The notes below the pieces were generated by a model. It was not told the origin of the DNA and ran no database searches. It saw only the letters and a program-made list of their open reading frames with translations. Below, piece by piece: positions 24,640-37,400 of a DNA stretch of 64,000 nt. Source of the stretch: Alternaria dauci (lineage: Eukaryota > Ascomycota > Dothideomycetes > Pleosporales > Pleosporaceae); contig NC_091273.1 in the NCBI RefSeq assembly GCF_042100115.1, forward strand, positions 1,488,001 through 1,552,000, given 5' to 3'. Numbering within the stretch: position 1 is the first letter of the stretch; each line of letters starts with the position of its first letter. The position numbers and the translations under genes are program-made.

Positions 24640-25350
24640 CCTCCAAAGACAGACGCCGAGGGGGCTAACATAGCGGCCAGGATCCCCATGTCATCACAAG
24701 ATTCTGCCTTGTCTACACGGTGCATAGTGCAATGCAAGCCAATGGTTCTTGCTGATGCGAAGGTCAGGCATTAGACAAACAGATACATTTGGGCATACTG
24801 CCGACAGGATGAGCCTCAGTGCGGCAATACATTCATGCAGGACAGTGGGTTTGCCTTGCCAACGCTGCGCCCAGTGCCACAAGAGCCAATAGATTTTGAC
24901 ATTGTGTCACCAGGACTTCGAGAAGGGTATTCTCAGACGTGCTACTAACAATCTGAAGACAGAGCGGCAATGCATTCATGCATGATGCCGTGTCTACTTT
25001 AGAGCTACTCTGCTCGGAACGATGATGGCCAACGGTTACAGCGGCATAGAGCTCGTGATATGGAGACAGACGTATATTTGGACATGCTACCAACAGGTCA
25101 ACGACAGAGCGGCAACGTGTTCATGCAATGCATCGTGTTTGTCTTACGGCTGCTCTGCTTTGAACTATGCGAGCCAACGGATTCCACTGAATAAGGTTAC
25201 CATATGCGACCCAGAACCAAAAGGGCGCCTTGAGATCATCCTAGTGGTAAGACATTCATGCAGAGAGCACTCTCACTGGATGTTCTCGTCACAAGACCGC
25301 CAGTGCTGCGGCTTGAGATGCCGAACAATGATATCGATATTCATGCAATA
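24640..25350. repeat. Diverged tandem array, unit about 145 bp, 4-5 units
   Basis: The word gcggcaa..cattcatgca recurs at about 24821, 24966 and 25110, each time preceded by ct(a/g)c(c/t)(a/g)aca and followed by similar sequence (for example gccaacgg). Partial units lie at about 24670 and 25245. The array sits just upstream of the gene at 25444 and may include its promoter. Open minus-strand frames inside it shift between units and are probably by-products of the repeat. Confidence 0.6.
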
Positions 25351-25365
25351 ACCGCCCAAGGGGAC

Positions 25366-25373
25366 TTAAATAC
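25366..25373 (+). promoter_or_regulatory. TATA-like element of the 25444 gene
   Basis: ttaaatac lies 71-78 bases before an ATG in good context (accATGg), followed by a pyrimidine-rich leader. Spacing is usual for a fungal TATA box. Confidence 0.3.
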
Positions 25374-25443
25374 CCTTCGTTCGCTGTTCGACGAATTTCA
25401 TCCAACTTGCAACTCAACATCACCCTGACAACCTACGCTTACC

Positions 25444-27131
25444 ATGGCCGAAAAGGACGTAATGCATGTACTAAGCAACGAAGAGCTTATTAATCTCTGT
25501 GAAGAGATTCAGACACGTGAAGAATACAATACGGCAGGCCACATCGACGTATGCAAATCGACTATCTTGCTCTGTCACTGCTGATTTTCAACAAGGCTGA
25601 GAACCAATCTCGGGATAGAATCCTGGAGGAGATCCCGAATACTGGCAGAGTGCCCAGCGTATCATCCGACATGGCAACTCAACTTCCAAACTTTGCGGAT
25701 GATATTATGCCACCATACGAGAAGGAGACGACCGCCTCTCCTTCACCCCAAGCTCCACCATGCTTCTTGCTAGTTATGTCGACAATCCAATCTATTGAGA
25801 CTTTACCTCAGTACAGTCAAGGACCATTGCTAGCAATTTCAAAGACCTTGGTTTGTTTCGACAAGATTCCACAGTTTCCTCCTTCTACGACATCTCTGGT
25901 AGAGCCTGAAGTCATTGTTCCCTGTGCATCAGCCACAGTGCCAAACATCGAGGTCGAATCTTTAGAAGTACTACCACGGCCACCGCATGATGCAGTCGTT
26001 GAGACTACACCACCTCCTGTTATGGGTGGCGACACCATGGACTCTACTGTGCCTACGAAAAAGCGCAAGAGCTCTACGTCGAAGCAGACAGGCAGCCGGA
26101 AACGACTTGGCCGAGCTGGTCAGACCATCCCAGACGATTCAGACTTCGATTCATGTTCGATTTCCTCACCGCAGCCTCATGTCAGTGGAAGAGGAACGAG
26201 CACAAGGACTATCGACTACAAAGACCTTGAAAGAATAGCTGTAGCAGCCAAGACCTCTAAGCCTTCTGCCCGAGCCTCCGCAGAACACTCCACAGATATA
26301 CAAGACACGTCCACAAGACTATCTGAGAGTGTAACATCCATCAGCAGCGTGCGAATCACAATTGATCCTGAATCATCCGAGTCGGGAACAGCGCGCCGTC
26401 GTTCGCTAGGATTGCTAGCAGCTGATCGCGTCAAGGGGAGCCAAAGTAATCCAATAATAGTCGAGAATCTATCAGACGACGACCATGAGAACAACAATGA
26501 TTGCGGAGCTCATGTAGCATAGCACAAACAGTCAATTTTTATCGATCTGTCTGACGACGACGACGACGACGACGACGAGAATGATAGTCAAGATCTCCTG
26601 AACACTATCTCCCCGGACGATGAGCAATCACCTGCAGAACAGCACCAACAGCCATTACTCCACGATCAACATTCAGTTGATAGTTCTAGCCGCTGGTCGA
26701 AACGCGTACGCTTACAAACCTCGCGCCCAGGTTTTGTTGCATACGAGAAACTCCTCGACCGTAAGCTGGAAGGAATTGAGCAATCGTGGTTACTAGTACA
26801 GTCTCTCTGGATAGACTTCTACGAAGCCGCGAAGAGGCATGAAGGAGCTATGATGGTTGGCTTTACCACTTGTATCGAGCAGACTGCAAAGAAGTTCCAA
26901 TCCGGGAGAATCTCCGGTGACGATGCGCGCAAGTTGTCGAATTCGTGGGACCTTAGACGCTCAGTTTTGAAAGCGACGCTCGACACGGAAGAGGAGAAGA
27001 AGCGCTTGGATGATTTTTCTAGAGAACTAAAGCAGTTCATGGAAGCAACACAAGATTTGAGCGAAGAAGATTTTGGTATGCGGAGAGACGATGAAGATGA
27101 CATGGACTGGACTCTAGGTAGCATGAATTAG
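25444..27131 (+). CDS. Nuclear-type acidic/basic protein of unknown function, interrupted by one in-frame TAG
   Basis: Exon 1 is 25444-25548 (35 codons, MAEKDVMHVLSNEELINLCE). A 47-base intron (25549-25595, gtatgc..caacaag) leads in phase to exon 2. The frame is open to 27131 except for TAG at 26520-26522, giving 343 residues if it stops there or 546 codons in all. The middle is low-complexity, rich in S, T and P, with a nuclear-localisation-like KKRKSS..GSRKR near residue 190. Two hydrophobic-acidic motifs (PIIVENLSDDD and IFIDLSDDDDDD) flank the stop and resemble SUMO-interacting motifs. The C-terminal 200 codons are charged and probably helical (EEEKKRLDDFSRELK) and end DMDWTLGSMN. Coding character continues past the stop, and CAG to TAG in CpA context is the RIP change, so I read it as a recent nonsense mutation. 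No family recognised. Confidence 0.55.
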
Positions 27132-27198
27132 GCGTTGAATTGTTTGCTTAACACTATCTGAACGAAGGATGACAATGTAAACCACTCTGACTGCACAG

Positions 27199-27935
27199 CT
27201 ACTCGAAACTGCTTTGATGTTCTTCAATGTCTTGAATGAATCCCAGACGCCACGAAGCCTCATTATCCTTCTCAATTGGAGGTAACTGATTTTCCTGTGG
27301 CATCTTGTCCGCAGCTTTATCATCCTCCTTGTATCCTGAAGGCGGAGATGGACTCCTGTGGATTGGCTGGACCTGCCGCTATGTAAGCTAGAACTCGAAA
27401 GAAGCCGCACTAAGGAACGTTGCGAAGCATAGTTGGACGACGGTCTAAACTAAAGGCGAAATATTCCTCCTAAGGTCTTGTTCAGAAGAAACCGCATACT
27501 ACGTACCTGTGATTTCCGGAAATGGCGCAGCTCATCAGTCAAAGCTTCAACATCAAGCTTAAGATTTAAACTCTTAGACCTGTGTTCATCGAGTGCTGCG
27601 TAGGCTATACGACAGCTTTCTTACCACTGGGCGACCTCCTGGTTAAGCTTGTGTACCTAGGCTTCGAGTTCTATGCGACGAGCTAGTTCTGAGCATAGTC
27701 TACCACGTGTTTGATTGTGATTCCAGATCTCCCACTCTAAGACCTGCGCTAGCTGTAGATAGAGGTCTGGTTGATGCTGAGGCGAGGCGTGACTGCTTGA
27801 TGTTTGCAGTGGCCAGGTTGGAGTGCGGAGGTTTTCTGCAAGCCGATTGGTTACATCATAATGCTGATGACGTAATGGGTGTAAAGTGGGCCAGGTGACT
27901 GTGGGCCACGTAGCTTCAACTTGGTCCATAATCAA
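27199..27935 (-). pseudogene. Coiled-coil protein gene with two nonsense codons
   Basis: Minus strand, ATG at 27935 (or 27929). Exon 1 runs to 27507, a 128-base intron follows (27506-27379, gtacgt..acatag), and exon 2 ends at TAG 27199-27201. The product begins MDQVEATWPTVTWP, passes through a Q/S/H-rich part, then a heptad-like helical region (ARRIELEA, VHKLNQEVAQW, LNLKLDVEALTDELRHF), and ends in a hydrophilic tail (QENQLPPIEKDNEASWRL). Two stops interrupt the helix: TAG at 27657-27659 and TAA at 27621-27623. Both become glutamine if C-to-T changes are reversed, and the heptads then run on without a break. A 45-base intron from 27626 could remove the second stop, but then a coding-like segment would be lost. 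It lies convergent to, and 67 bases from, the gene above. Function unknown. Confidence 0.45.
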
Positions 27936-28490
27936 TAATGGTAAGGCTGATGCGATTGATAGACAGTGATGATGGACGATACCTTGGTACCGTGAATGAA
28001 GTTCTTGATCAAAGCTTTTATGGACACACCTTAGGTAGTTGTTACCTACCTAGGCACAAGTTCCCGTATCTGGACTTGGAAGACCGCCGCCGGTGAATGC
28101 CACCCGACTCCGGGATATGTCACCTGTTCTCTGCGAGCTCAAGCACGATATCGGAAGATCATCCCCTGAGCCTTTACGCAGCTTCCAGTATCATCCATAA
28201 TCTGGTAATCGTCCTTGCAGTGCTATACAACAAGATCAAAATTCTACCTAGGTAGCTTTCGTGACTCGTATCATGCAATATGGTATCAAAGGGTGTTGAG
28301 GAAGCATTTCAACGTCACCCAAGACCCCAGGTGCCTATAAAGCCAGGTCCGTCGCGGCTCACGGTACCAACGAAAGTAGCACTGTTGCAGCGAGCAATAG
28401 AGGACGATAAGCGTTGTTCTTTAATCTATTAAGAGATCCGCGAAAGTCCTTAGAGGACCTTAACCTAACAAGGCAACTTAGTGTAAGGTA
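27936..28490. other. Unique DNA at the island edge, no gene
   Basis: Normal composition, no long frame. The palindrome ctacctaggtag occurs at about 28247 and a variant at about 28045. RIP density rises after 28480. Confidence 0.5.
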
Positions 28491-29097
28491 AGCACATACG
28501 ATCAATATACGTCTATTGACAAGAGCTTATTATAGTTAGAGAGATAGCTATTAATGCAGGCTGTAAACAGCTTAAGATACTAAAGAGATTATCTAACCAC
28601 CTATACGTCTCTACTATTAAGTAAGCTTTTGAGACTAATAACTTAATCTTTTTCTAGTTAGAGTACTCTAGGTATATACTTAAAGAAATTCTTAATATTT
28701 ATACCTATCTTAAGGACCCTTATATTGAAGTAATAGCGAGTGTAGTAAGTTAGCTTATAATCTATATATTTACTAAGCTAATAGTGTAGGTTTTTCTCGT
28801 AGTATAATATATAGTAAAGATTATTATAATATATATAACGCTATATCTATCACTACTAAATAATTCTATAGTACTAGAAAACCTTTATTAGCTAACTTTA
28901 ATAATTTCTTATATATAACTAATAAGTATACCTAGAATAAGGACCTTAAGTGCCTTCGACTAGTAATACTTCAATATATAAATAGTGCGCCTAAAGAAGA
29001 ACTATAAAATCTTGATAAGGTATAATATCTACGTAAATCTACTAAGACCTTTAGCCTTAATAATAGAGAATAATAAAGTAGCTATAAACTACTTATA
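28491..29097. mobile_element. Partly RIP-affected transposon relic
   Basis: Intermediate composition with some CA and TG left. Reading across stops gives protein-like text on the plus strand (for example REIAINAGCKQLKILKRLSNHL near 28535-28600, then VSTIKQAFETNN), reminiscent of the helix-turn-helix start of a transposase. Family not assigned. Confidence 0.35.
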
Positions 29098-31855
29098 ATT
29101 TTTTATTTTCTATAAGTAAGGGGGTATTATTAAAATAAAACTTTAAAAAAGTAAAAAGTAGCTATCCCTTTACTTATTAGTAATAAAAGTTAATAAAAAA
29201 GATAAAGTAATAATATAGTTTAAACGCTAGACTAATTAGTATTTTAGGGTAGTAAAGCTCTAACGTCTATATATAAAAACTAAAGTTAAAAAAATTTACT
29301 AAAGGTAACTAAAAAAAGACACCTATTAAACCTTAGGAGGGTATAATAGGGATCGCTAGCTATTAGCTAGTAATATAATTATAATATATTATAAAGGGAG
29401 GGAGGGGCGGATATAGTATATTTACTATAACTAAGAAGGGTTATATAAAAACCTAGCTACTTCTAACCTTTATACTAATACTAACTTTAAGTATCCTACT
29501 ATATATAATTAAATTATATATAATTAAATCCTATATAATTAAATTATACTATATATAAATACTATAGATTTCCTCTAGATCTTTATCTAAGAGGTCTTCT
29601 ATTATAGCCTAAAAACCCTAACTAGACTAGTACTAATTAATCTATCTATAAGTATATAATATACTAGCCTTATATATACTTAGGAGCTACCTAAGGGGGT
29701 CTATAATAAGTTAAATAAGTAATTACTAGAGTTCTACTATATATTCTAGGATAGTAGAGTATCTAAGAGGGATTAGATTAATACCTATATTAGTAATATT
29801 ATTATAGAAGAGACTATTAAGGAGAGAAGGATATAGATATAATAGAAGGTTAGGGAGCTTAGGTATAAGGCTTAACTTAATAGATACTATAGCTATAAGC
29901 TCTTTATATTTAGCTATATCTTTCTCCTTAACTAGGGGGGCTTTAGGTAGGAAACCTAGGCCTAGCTATATAGGTAAGTAGTTAATATTAAATAGGTAAT
30001 AGAGGATTAATATCCTAGGCTTAAGGAGAGGGAATTTAAATAGATATTATAAAGATATAAGAATAAGGCGTAGATAGTACTAGAACTAATATTCCTCTAA
30101 CTAAAGCTAATTATTAGATAGTAGTAGCTATACTATAAGTAGCTAGTTAGTTATTCTTAAGAAGGGGTAATAGTAGTAGTTATAAAGAGTAGAAATAGTA
30201 AAGGATAGTAGAGGATAGTATATATATTAGAAGGTTATATCTTATCTCTAGTTTATAATTTCTTATTTTCTATAAGTAAGGGGGTATTATTAAAATAAAA
30301 CTTTAAAAAAGTAAAAAGTAGCTATCCCTTTAGTTATTAGTTAAGAAAGTTAATAAAAAAGATAAAGTAATTATATAGTTTAAATACTAAACTAATTAGT
30401 TTTCTAAGGTAGTAAAGCTCTAATATCTATATATAAAAACTAAAGTTAAAAAGATTTACTAAAAGTAACTAAAAGAAGATACTTATTAAACCTTAAGAGG
30501 GTTTAATAAAGATTATTAGCTATTAGTTAGTAATATAATTATTATATATTATAAAGAGGAGAGATAATATAGTATATTTACTATTACTAAGAAGAGGTTA
30601 TATAAAAACCTAGCTACTTTTAACCTTTATACTAATACTAACTTACTTTAAGTATCCTACTATATATAATTAAATTATACTATATATAATTAAATTATAC
30701 TATATATAATTAAATTATACTATATATAAATATATATATCCCTTAAGGTAACTTATTATAGCTATCTAGTTAAGCTAGTATACCCTCTCTAGTAAGGAGC
30801 CCTTTAACTTATTAAATATAAATAATATAAGCTCTATATATACTTAGGAGCTAAATTTAATAATTAGTAAAGAGCTAGAAGAGTAAATACTTTTAATACT
30901 CTAAATCCTTAGTAATAGTAAATCTATTAGCTAATACCTTCTTAAGAGGTCTAAGTTTAGTAATATTATTATAAAAGTAACTTATAAGGAGACTAGAATA
31001 TAGTATTTAAAGAGAGTTATAAAGTATAAAGAGATTATCTATACTAATACTTACTACTTTATTAATCTCTTTATATTTAGCTACCTTACCTACCTAACCT
31101 TTAGTAAGTAAAGTAAAAAGACTAAGAGATAGCTATACTACTAAGCTATTAATATTAAAAGAGCGCTTAAAGACTAGTATCCTAGGCTTAAGGAGAGGGA
31201 ATTTAAAGAGATATTATAAAGATAAGAGAATAAGGTATAGATAGTACTAATACTAATATTCCTCTAACTAAAGCTAATTATTAGATAGTAGTAGCTATAC
31301 TATAGGTAGCTAGTTAGTTATTCTTAAGAAGGGGTAGTAAGGGTAGTAGAGGTAGTAGTAGTAGAGGTAGTAGTAGTTATAAAGGGTAGCTATAAAGGTT
31401 ATAAAAGGTAGAAATAGTAAAGGATAATAGAGGATAGTAAAAGATAGTATATATATTAAAAGGTTATATCTTATAGTCTTTAGTTTATATATAACTTATT
31501 ACTATTATATATCTTTAGTGTCTAGTATTTATAATATCCTACGTACGTACTAGCTATACTAAATATAGGCTTATATAAGCCTATAGTTACTTAGTTAGCG
31601 CTTTATCTTAAAAAAGTATCTAAATATACTATAATAATAAAAAAAAAGTCTATAAAGGCTAAAGCTAATCTAGTTTATATATAACTTACTATTATTATAT
31701 ATCTTTAGTATCTAGTATTTATAATATACTATATATATACTAGTAGTACTAAATATAAATATAAGCCTACAGTTACTTAGTTAGTACTTTATCTTAAAAA
31801 AAGTCTCTAAATATACTATAATAATAAAAAAAGTTTATAAAAGCTAAAACTAAGT
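29098..31855 (-). mobile_element. R1 element with a second R1 copy nested inside
   Basis: R1 tail sequence in reverse starts at about 29098 and again at about 30264, and two R1 head ends occur at about 31665 and 31850. The simplest reading is one R1 copy (about 30264-31665) inserted in another. Duplications at the nested copy share only tctagtttata, so the boundaries are approximate. AT-rich 20-bp repeats (ctatatataattaaattata) lie at 29500-29545 and 30657-30735. Confidence 0.65.
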
Positions 31856-32213
31856 TATAAGTATAAAGTACTTAGTTTTAAAAGGTTTAGTAACCCTCCT
31901 AGTAACTATAGTAGCTACTATTAAGTAGTATAGTAAGTATAAAGTTATTATTAAGATTAACCCTCTTAAAAGTAACCTTAAGTATAAGTTCTAAACTTAT
32001 ATTTAATCCCTTAGCCTATTATATAAGTTTACTAAAAAAGAATTTAACTATATACTTAAGGACCTAGTATTTATTACTAAGGTCCTCCTTATAAGTACTA
32101 CTATTATACTAGCTAGTAAAGGTATAAATAAAGCTAATAAGTTATTTACTCTTCTTTAGGATATATAAGTCTAGTGTATATATAACATATAGGTTACTAG
32201 TATTATAATAACT
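31856..32213. other. Fragment of another dispersed repeat
   Basis: Continues at 33898 after removal of the R1 copy between them, and recurs in reverse at about 50520-51010. RIP-degraded, no frame. Confidence 0.5.
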
Positions 32214-32227
32214 AATAAGTAGTATAA

Positions 32228-33897
32228 TCTTTTATTTTCTATAAGTAGGGGGGTATTATTAAAATAGAACTTTAGAAAAGTAAAAAGTAGCTATCCCTCT
32301 ACTTATTAGTTATAAAAGTTTATAAAAAAGATAAATTAATAACGCGGTTTAAATACTAAACTAATTAGTATTTTAGGGTAGTAAAGCTCTAATATCTATA
32401 CGCGAAAACTAAAGTTATAAAAAATTACTAAAAGTAACTAAAAAAAGATACCTATTAAACCTTAGGAGGGCTTATTAGGAATTACTAGCGATTAGCTAGT
32501 TATATAATTATAATATATTATAAAGAAGAGAGAGGATATAGTAAATTTACTATAATTAAGCTTACTTAGATTTTTATATATTTTTATAAAAGCTTAGCTA
32601 CTTCTAACCTTTATACTAATACTAACTTATAAGCTTTAATACTTTTAATACTTTTAAGACTCGCCTTATATATAAACCGCTACGTATATATATATTTCCT
32701 CTTTATCCTTATCTAGGAGGTCTTCTAGCCTAGCCTAAAAACCCTAGCTAAATAGGTACTAATTAATATATCTATAAATATATAATATACCTACCCTATA
32801 TATACTTAGGAGCTACCTAGAGTAGTCCTTAATAAGTTAGATAAGTAATTACTTAAGTTCTACTACCTCTTATAGACTAAGATAGTAGATAATATTAATA
32901 TTATTAATACCTCTAATATTAGCGATATTAAAGTAGAGGAGATAATAAAGAAGAGTAGAACGTAGATACTAAAGGACGTAGAGGAGGTTATCTATAAGGC
33001 CTAGATTAATAATACTAGTAGTAGTAAAGTCCTTATAGTTAGCTATCTTACTATCTTAGTATTAGGAAAGGGATTAAGTTAAGAGACTAAGACCTAGCTA
33101 TAATAGTAAATAAGTAACGTTAGGAGGGTAATTAATAATTAAGATCCTAGGCTTAAGGAGAGCGAATTTAAATAGATACTATAAGGATAAGAGAATAAGG
33201 CGTAGATAGCGCTAGTACTAATATTCCTCTAACTAAAGCTAATTATTAGATAGTAGTAGCTATACTATAGGTAGCTAGTTAGTTATTCTTAAGAAGGGGT
33301 AGTAGAGGTAGTAGTAGTAGAGGTAGTAGTAGAGGTAGTAGTAGTTATAAAGGGCGGCTACAAAGGTTATAAAGGGCGGAAATAGTAGTAGATAGTAGAG
33401 GATAGTAGAGGATAGTAGAGGATAGTAGAGGATAGCGTATATATTAGAAGGTTACTATAAAAACCGCTAGGTTAACTAACGCGCTAATAAGAGCCTCTAG
33501 CGTCTAAGAAAACGTATTATATTAAGGCGGAATTACTAGGTGTAACGTCTAACTAGGACTAAGGTGTTAATAGCTTACTATCTTATCTCTAGTAGGTGTA
33601 TAACTACTATATAGACTCTAAGTTAGCTATATACGCTAATAAAAGCCTTAGCGTTAAAATAAGATATATTATATTAAATCTAAGGCGCTAGATATAACAC
33701 GTACCTAAATTCTAGGTCTTAGTAACTTACTACTATTATATATCTTTATATCTAGTATTTATAATATACTACGTACGTACTAGTAGTACTAAATATAGGC
33801 TTATATAAGCCTATAGTTACCTAGTTAGTACTTTATCTTAAAAAAAGTCTCTAAACGTACTATAATAATAAAAAAAGTCTATAAAGGCTAAAGCTAA
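32228..33897 (-). mobile_element. R1-family element, long variant (1670 bp)
   Basis: Bounded by exact 14-mers aataagtagtataa at 32214-32227 and 33898-33911. It is longer than other copies because of short tandem repeats (gtagtagtagagg, agtagaggat at 33300-33430) and an extra segment around 33450-33720 that also occurs in the outer copy at 53290-53440. Several CG pairs survive. Confidence 0.8.
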
Positions 33898-33911
33898 AAT
33901 AAGTAGTATAA

Positions 33912-34279
33912 GTACTTAGAGGAGGTTTATAATAGAGACTTTAAGGATTAGCTACTATATATTATAAATATTATTAAGTAGCTAAGATAGGTATAAGTAG
34001 TAGTATAGTAGAGTATTATATTATAAAGTCTCTATTAAGAATAAGTACTTAATATAATAAGTAGATATTAAAATATTAAAAAGAGTATATACTATAGTTA
34101 TCTTATAGCTATATACTATTTAGCTAGTTTTTATAAGGCCTTTTTTTCTTATACTATCCCTAAGCCTATTAGCTCTTTAACTACTTATACTTCCTTTAGT
34201 TTCTTTACTTTATCCTTCCCTTACTTAAGAAGAAAGCTATAAAAGTTATCTTTAGATAATTTTTAAGTTAGTTCTTAGG
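33912..34279. other. RIP-degraded repeat fragment
   Basis: Continuation of the repeat interrupted by the R1 copy at 32228. No gene. Confidence 0.5.
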
Positions 34280-34300
34280 AATAAGTAAGTATAATAGATA

Positions 34301-34394
34301 ATTTTTTGTTTTCTGTAAGTAGGGGGGTATTATTAAAATAAAACTTTAAAAAAGTAAAAAGTAGCTATCCCTCTACTTATTAGTTATAAAAGTT
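34301..34394 (-). mobile_element. R1 family, 94-bp truncated copy
   Basis: Only the A-rich terminal 94 bases. Flanked by a direct repeat of about 21 bp that includes aataagtaagtataatagat (34280-34300 and 34395-34415). The tail retains TG dinucleotides (ttttgttttctgtaag), so this may be a younger copy. Confidence 0.75.
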
Positions 34395-34415
34395 AATAAG
34401 TAAGTATAATAGATA

Positions 34416-37400
34416 AGGTTAGTATAATAGTATAATTAGAAGATTAATATAATATTATAAAGGGTTATATAAGAATAAAGTATAACCTTTAGATTAAATA
34501 CTAGAGTTTTATAAAAAGTTAAATATACTAAGCTATAGGGGTTTAGTATCTAAGCTATATACTTAATAAGTATTATACTTATATATAAGTATATAAGTAC
34601 TTATAAGTAAGTAGTACTATATATACTTTACTTTTAACTAATAACTAATACTTATAGATAAGTATTTATATAACTATAGTATAGTACTATACTATAATCC
34701 TTTAGCTATACTACTTAATCCTTTAAAGTACTTACGCCTACCCTTAGCTCCTCTTAGGTATAGTTTATAATAGTAATATAGCTCCTTAAAAAAAATTAAA
34801 ACAGTAATATAAAGTAAGCTAGATTATTTAAAGCTATAAAATATCTTTTTTATTCTTATTACTAACTAAGAGCTAGACTATAAAACTAAAAGTAAATAGT
34901 ATAAATACTTATAAGAACTATATATTATAAACTTAAAAACTTATAATACCTTATAATAACCTAAGTATATTAGAGGATATAGTTTTCTAAGAGCTTTAGG
35001 TAGGTATTTAGTAACCTAGCTACTTTAAAGGTATTAGCTATATCCTTAAGAGTAGTAATAATAGTACCCTAATAATTAACTATAACCTTTATAGCTAAGA
35101 AAGTTAATCTAATACTAAGTTAATACTATAACTACATATATACTAACCTAGAGCTAAAGGTATATTTCCTTAGTAGCCTTATAAATAGTAGTAAAGGTAG
35201 ATATACTTATCCTACTAGGTAGATTTAGGTAGTAATAGAATAGAGCTTTAAGCTCTATAGCTATAAACTCTTTAATATAGTATAGGATAATAAGCTTTAG
35301 TAATACCTAACCCTAATATTACTATTAGTACTAGATCTCCTCTACTATATAGGCTATATAATACTATTAGTAAAGTAAGGTATTAGTTAGTATTAGGTAG
35401 TATTAGACTAACCCTATTAAGTAATTTTCCTAGGTCCTATTATATTACTATAGAAGACTAGAACCTATTCTACCTTATAGTTAAATTAGATCTTAACTCT
35501 AGGCTATATATATAAAGTCTTACTAGTACTCTTATAGATATAGCTATTAATAACTATATAAGTTAGATCCTAACTACTACTACTAGCGCTACTAGTAGGA
35601 GTAGTAGTAAGTAAAGTATCTAGAGTAATACTAAGTAGCTATACTATTAAGGAACTTAGAGTAAGTAAACTAAGTAAGGTACCTAAATTAATAAGTAAGA
35701 GGTAGTAGTTAGGAATATATATACTTATTATTAAGATAATAAAGTAAAGAGCTTTATAAGTAATAGTAGGATAACCTTAAGTACCCTTAGGGTTAGTTAT
35801 ACTAAGTAAAGGATAAGTAATACTAAACCTTAAGTAAGTATAAGATATAGACTAATATTAACTAATACTAGCTAATACGTATAGTTAACTATATTAAGAG
35901 AAGTAGTAGTAGTATTATTATTATTATAGTAGTAGTAATTAGGGTTATTAGGTTATAAGTATAAGAGGTAAGTAGGAAGTAAGAGAAAGGTTAACTATAA
36001 GAGTTAATAATACTTTATTAATAGTAAACGCTTTTAGGTAACTATAATAATAAGTAAAAGTAGAAGGTAAAGGTAAAAGTAAAGGTAAACTTAATATATT
36101 AGAGCTAATAGATATTATAAGTACTATATAGTATATAAGTAAGTAGAAAGTAAGATAATATACTAATAAAAGTATTAGTATAGTGTTAGGTAATAATAGA
36201 TAGATATAAGAGGAAGAGGATAGAAGAGGAAGAGGATTAAAGTATAGAAGAAAAAATATATATTTAAACTTTACTTTTACCTTTACCTTTACCTTTACTA
36301 CTACTCCTACTAGTATAAGTAATAGTAAGATTATAGCTAATTAGGAATACCTATCCTAGATTAAAAGTAGGCCCTAAATATAGTAAGTCTATACTAATAT
36401 TACCTATACTAATAATATCTTTTCTACTCTATCCTTACTTCTTATACCCTACTTACGCCCTATAGACCTATAGAGCCTAATACTAAGTACGCTAAACTAA
36501 TACTACTATAACTACCTACTATACTAAATCTATCTAAGGCTATATACTCTATAAACCTATATACTATTAAGAATAGAGAGTAATGTAAGAAGGCTATAAG
36601 TATTAGGCTTATTAAGATCCTATTAAATAATACTACTAATAAGGTAAGTATATATTACTACCTTAACTAATATAGGCTTATATTAATTAGGCCTTATTAA
36701 TATTCTAGTTAAAAAAGTTTAAGCCTACTATCTAAAACGCCCTAGATATAGAAAAAGATAAGACTAAGAGAAAGTATCTTAAAGATAACTTCTACTACTA
36801 GAGTAATAATATTACTATAGAGATTAGGTATATTAGTATTAGGTAGGTATTAGGCCCTACTAAGAGGTTATAGGTTTAGTTAGAATAAGTACTTAAGCTA
36901 AGAGGGTAAGGTGCGAACTAAAAATACTACTATATAGAAAGAAAAGAATAAGTACTTTATAAAATAAGAAACTATCTACTAACTAGAGGATAGTCTAATA
37001 CCTCCTAATTAGATTATATATATAGTATTAAGGGTAGTTTATATAGAAGCTAATAGTACTTTTATAGGAGTAGAGTAAGAACTAGATATAAAAGGAGATA
37101 TAGATAATACTAAGTATAAGTATAGTATTAGGTAAGTATTAGCTAATACTAATACTATATAATAGTTATACCTAAGTATAAGGCTAGAGTATACCTTAAC
37201 TATATTAATAGCTAGTATAATAAAGACTATAACCTTAAGTACTAGTTATATATTAAAGATTTCTAGATAGAAATAGCTAAGAATACTACTACTAAGATTA
37301 ATATACTATATAATATAGACTTTAGAGTATACATTAAGTAGATAATAAGTACTAAGTTTAAAGTATATTTATAACTACTTACTATAATATAGGTTATACT

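Noticed and set aside
24694..25093. Overlapping minus-strand frames of 62 and 86 codons
   Set aside because: They follow the 145-bp tandem repeat, and similar peptide text shifts frame between units, so the frames are probably by-products of the array.
28491..29097. Identification as a Tc1/mariner or pogo transposase
   Set aside because: Only a vague helix-turn-helix-like stretch can be read through stops; no catalytic motif, so the class is left open.
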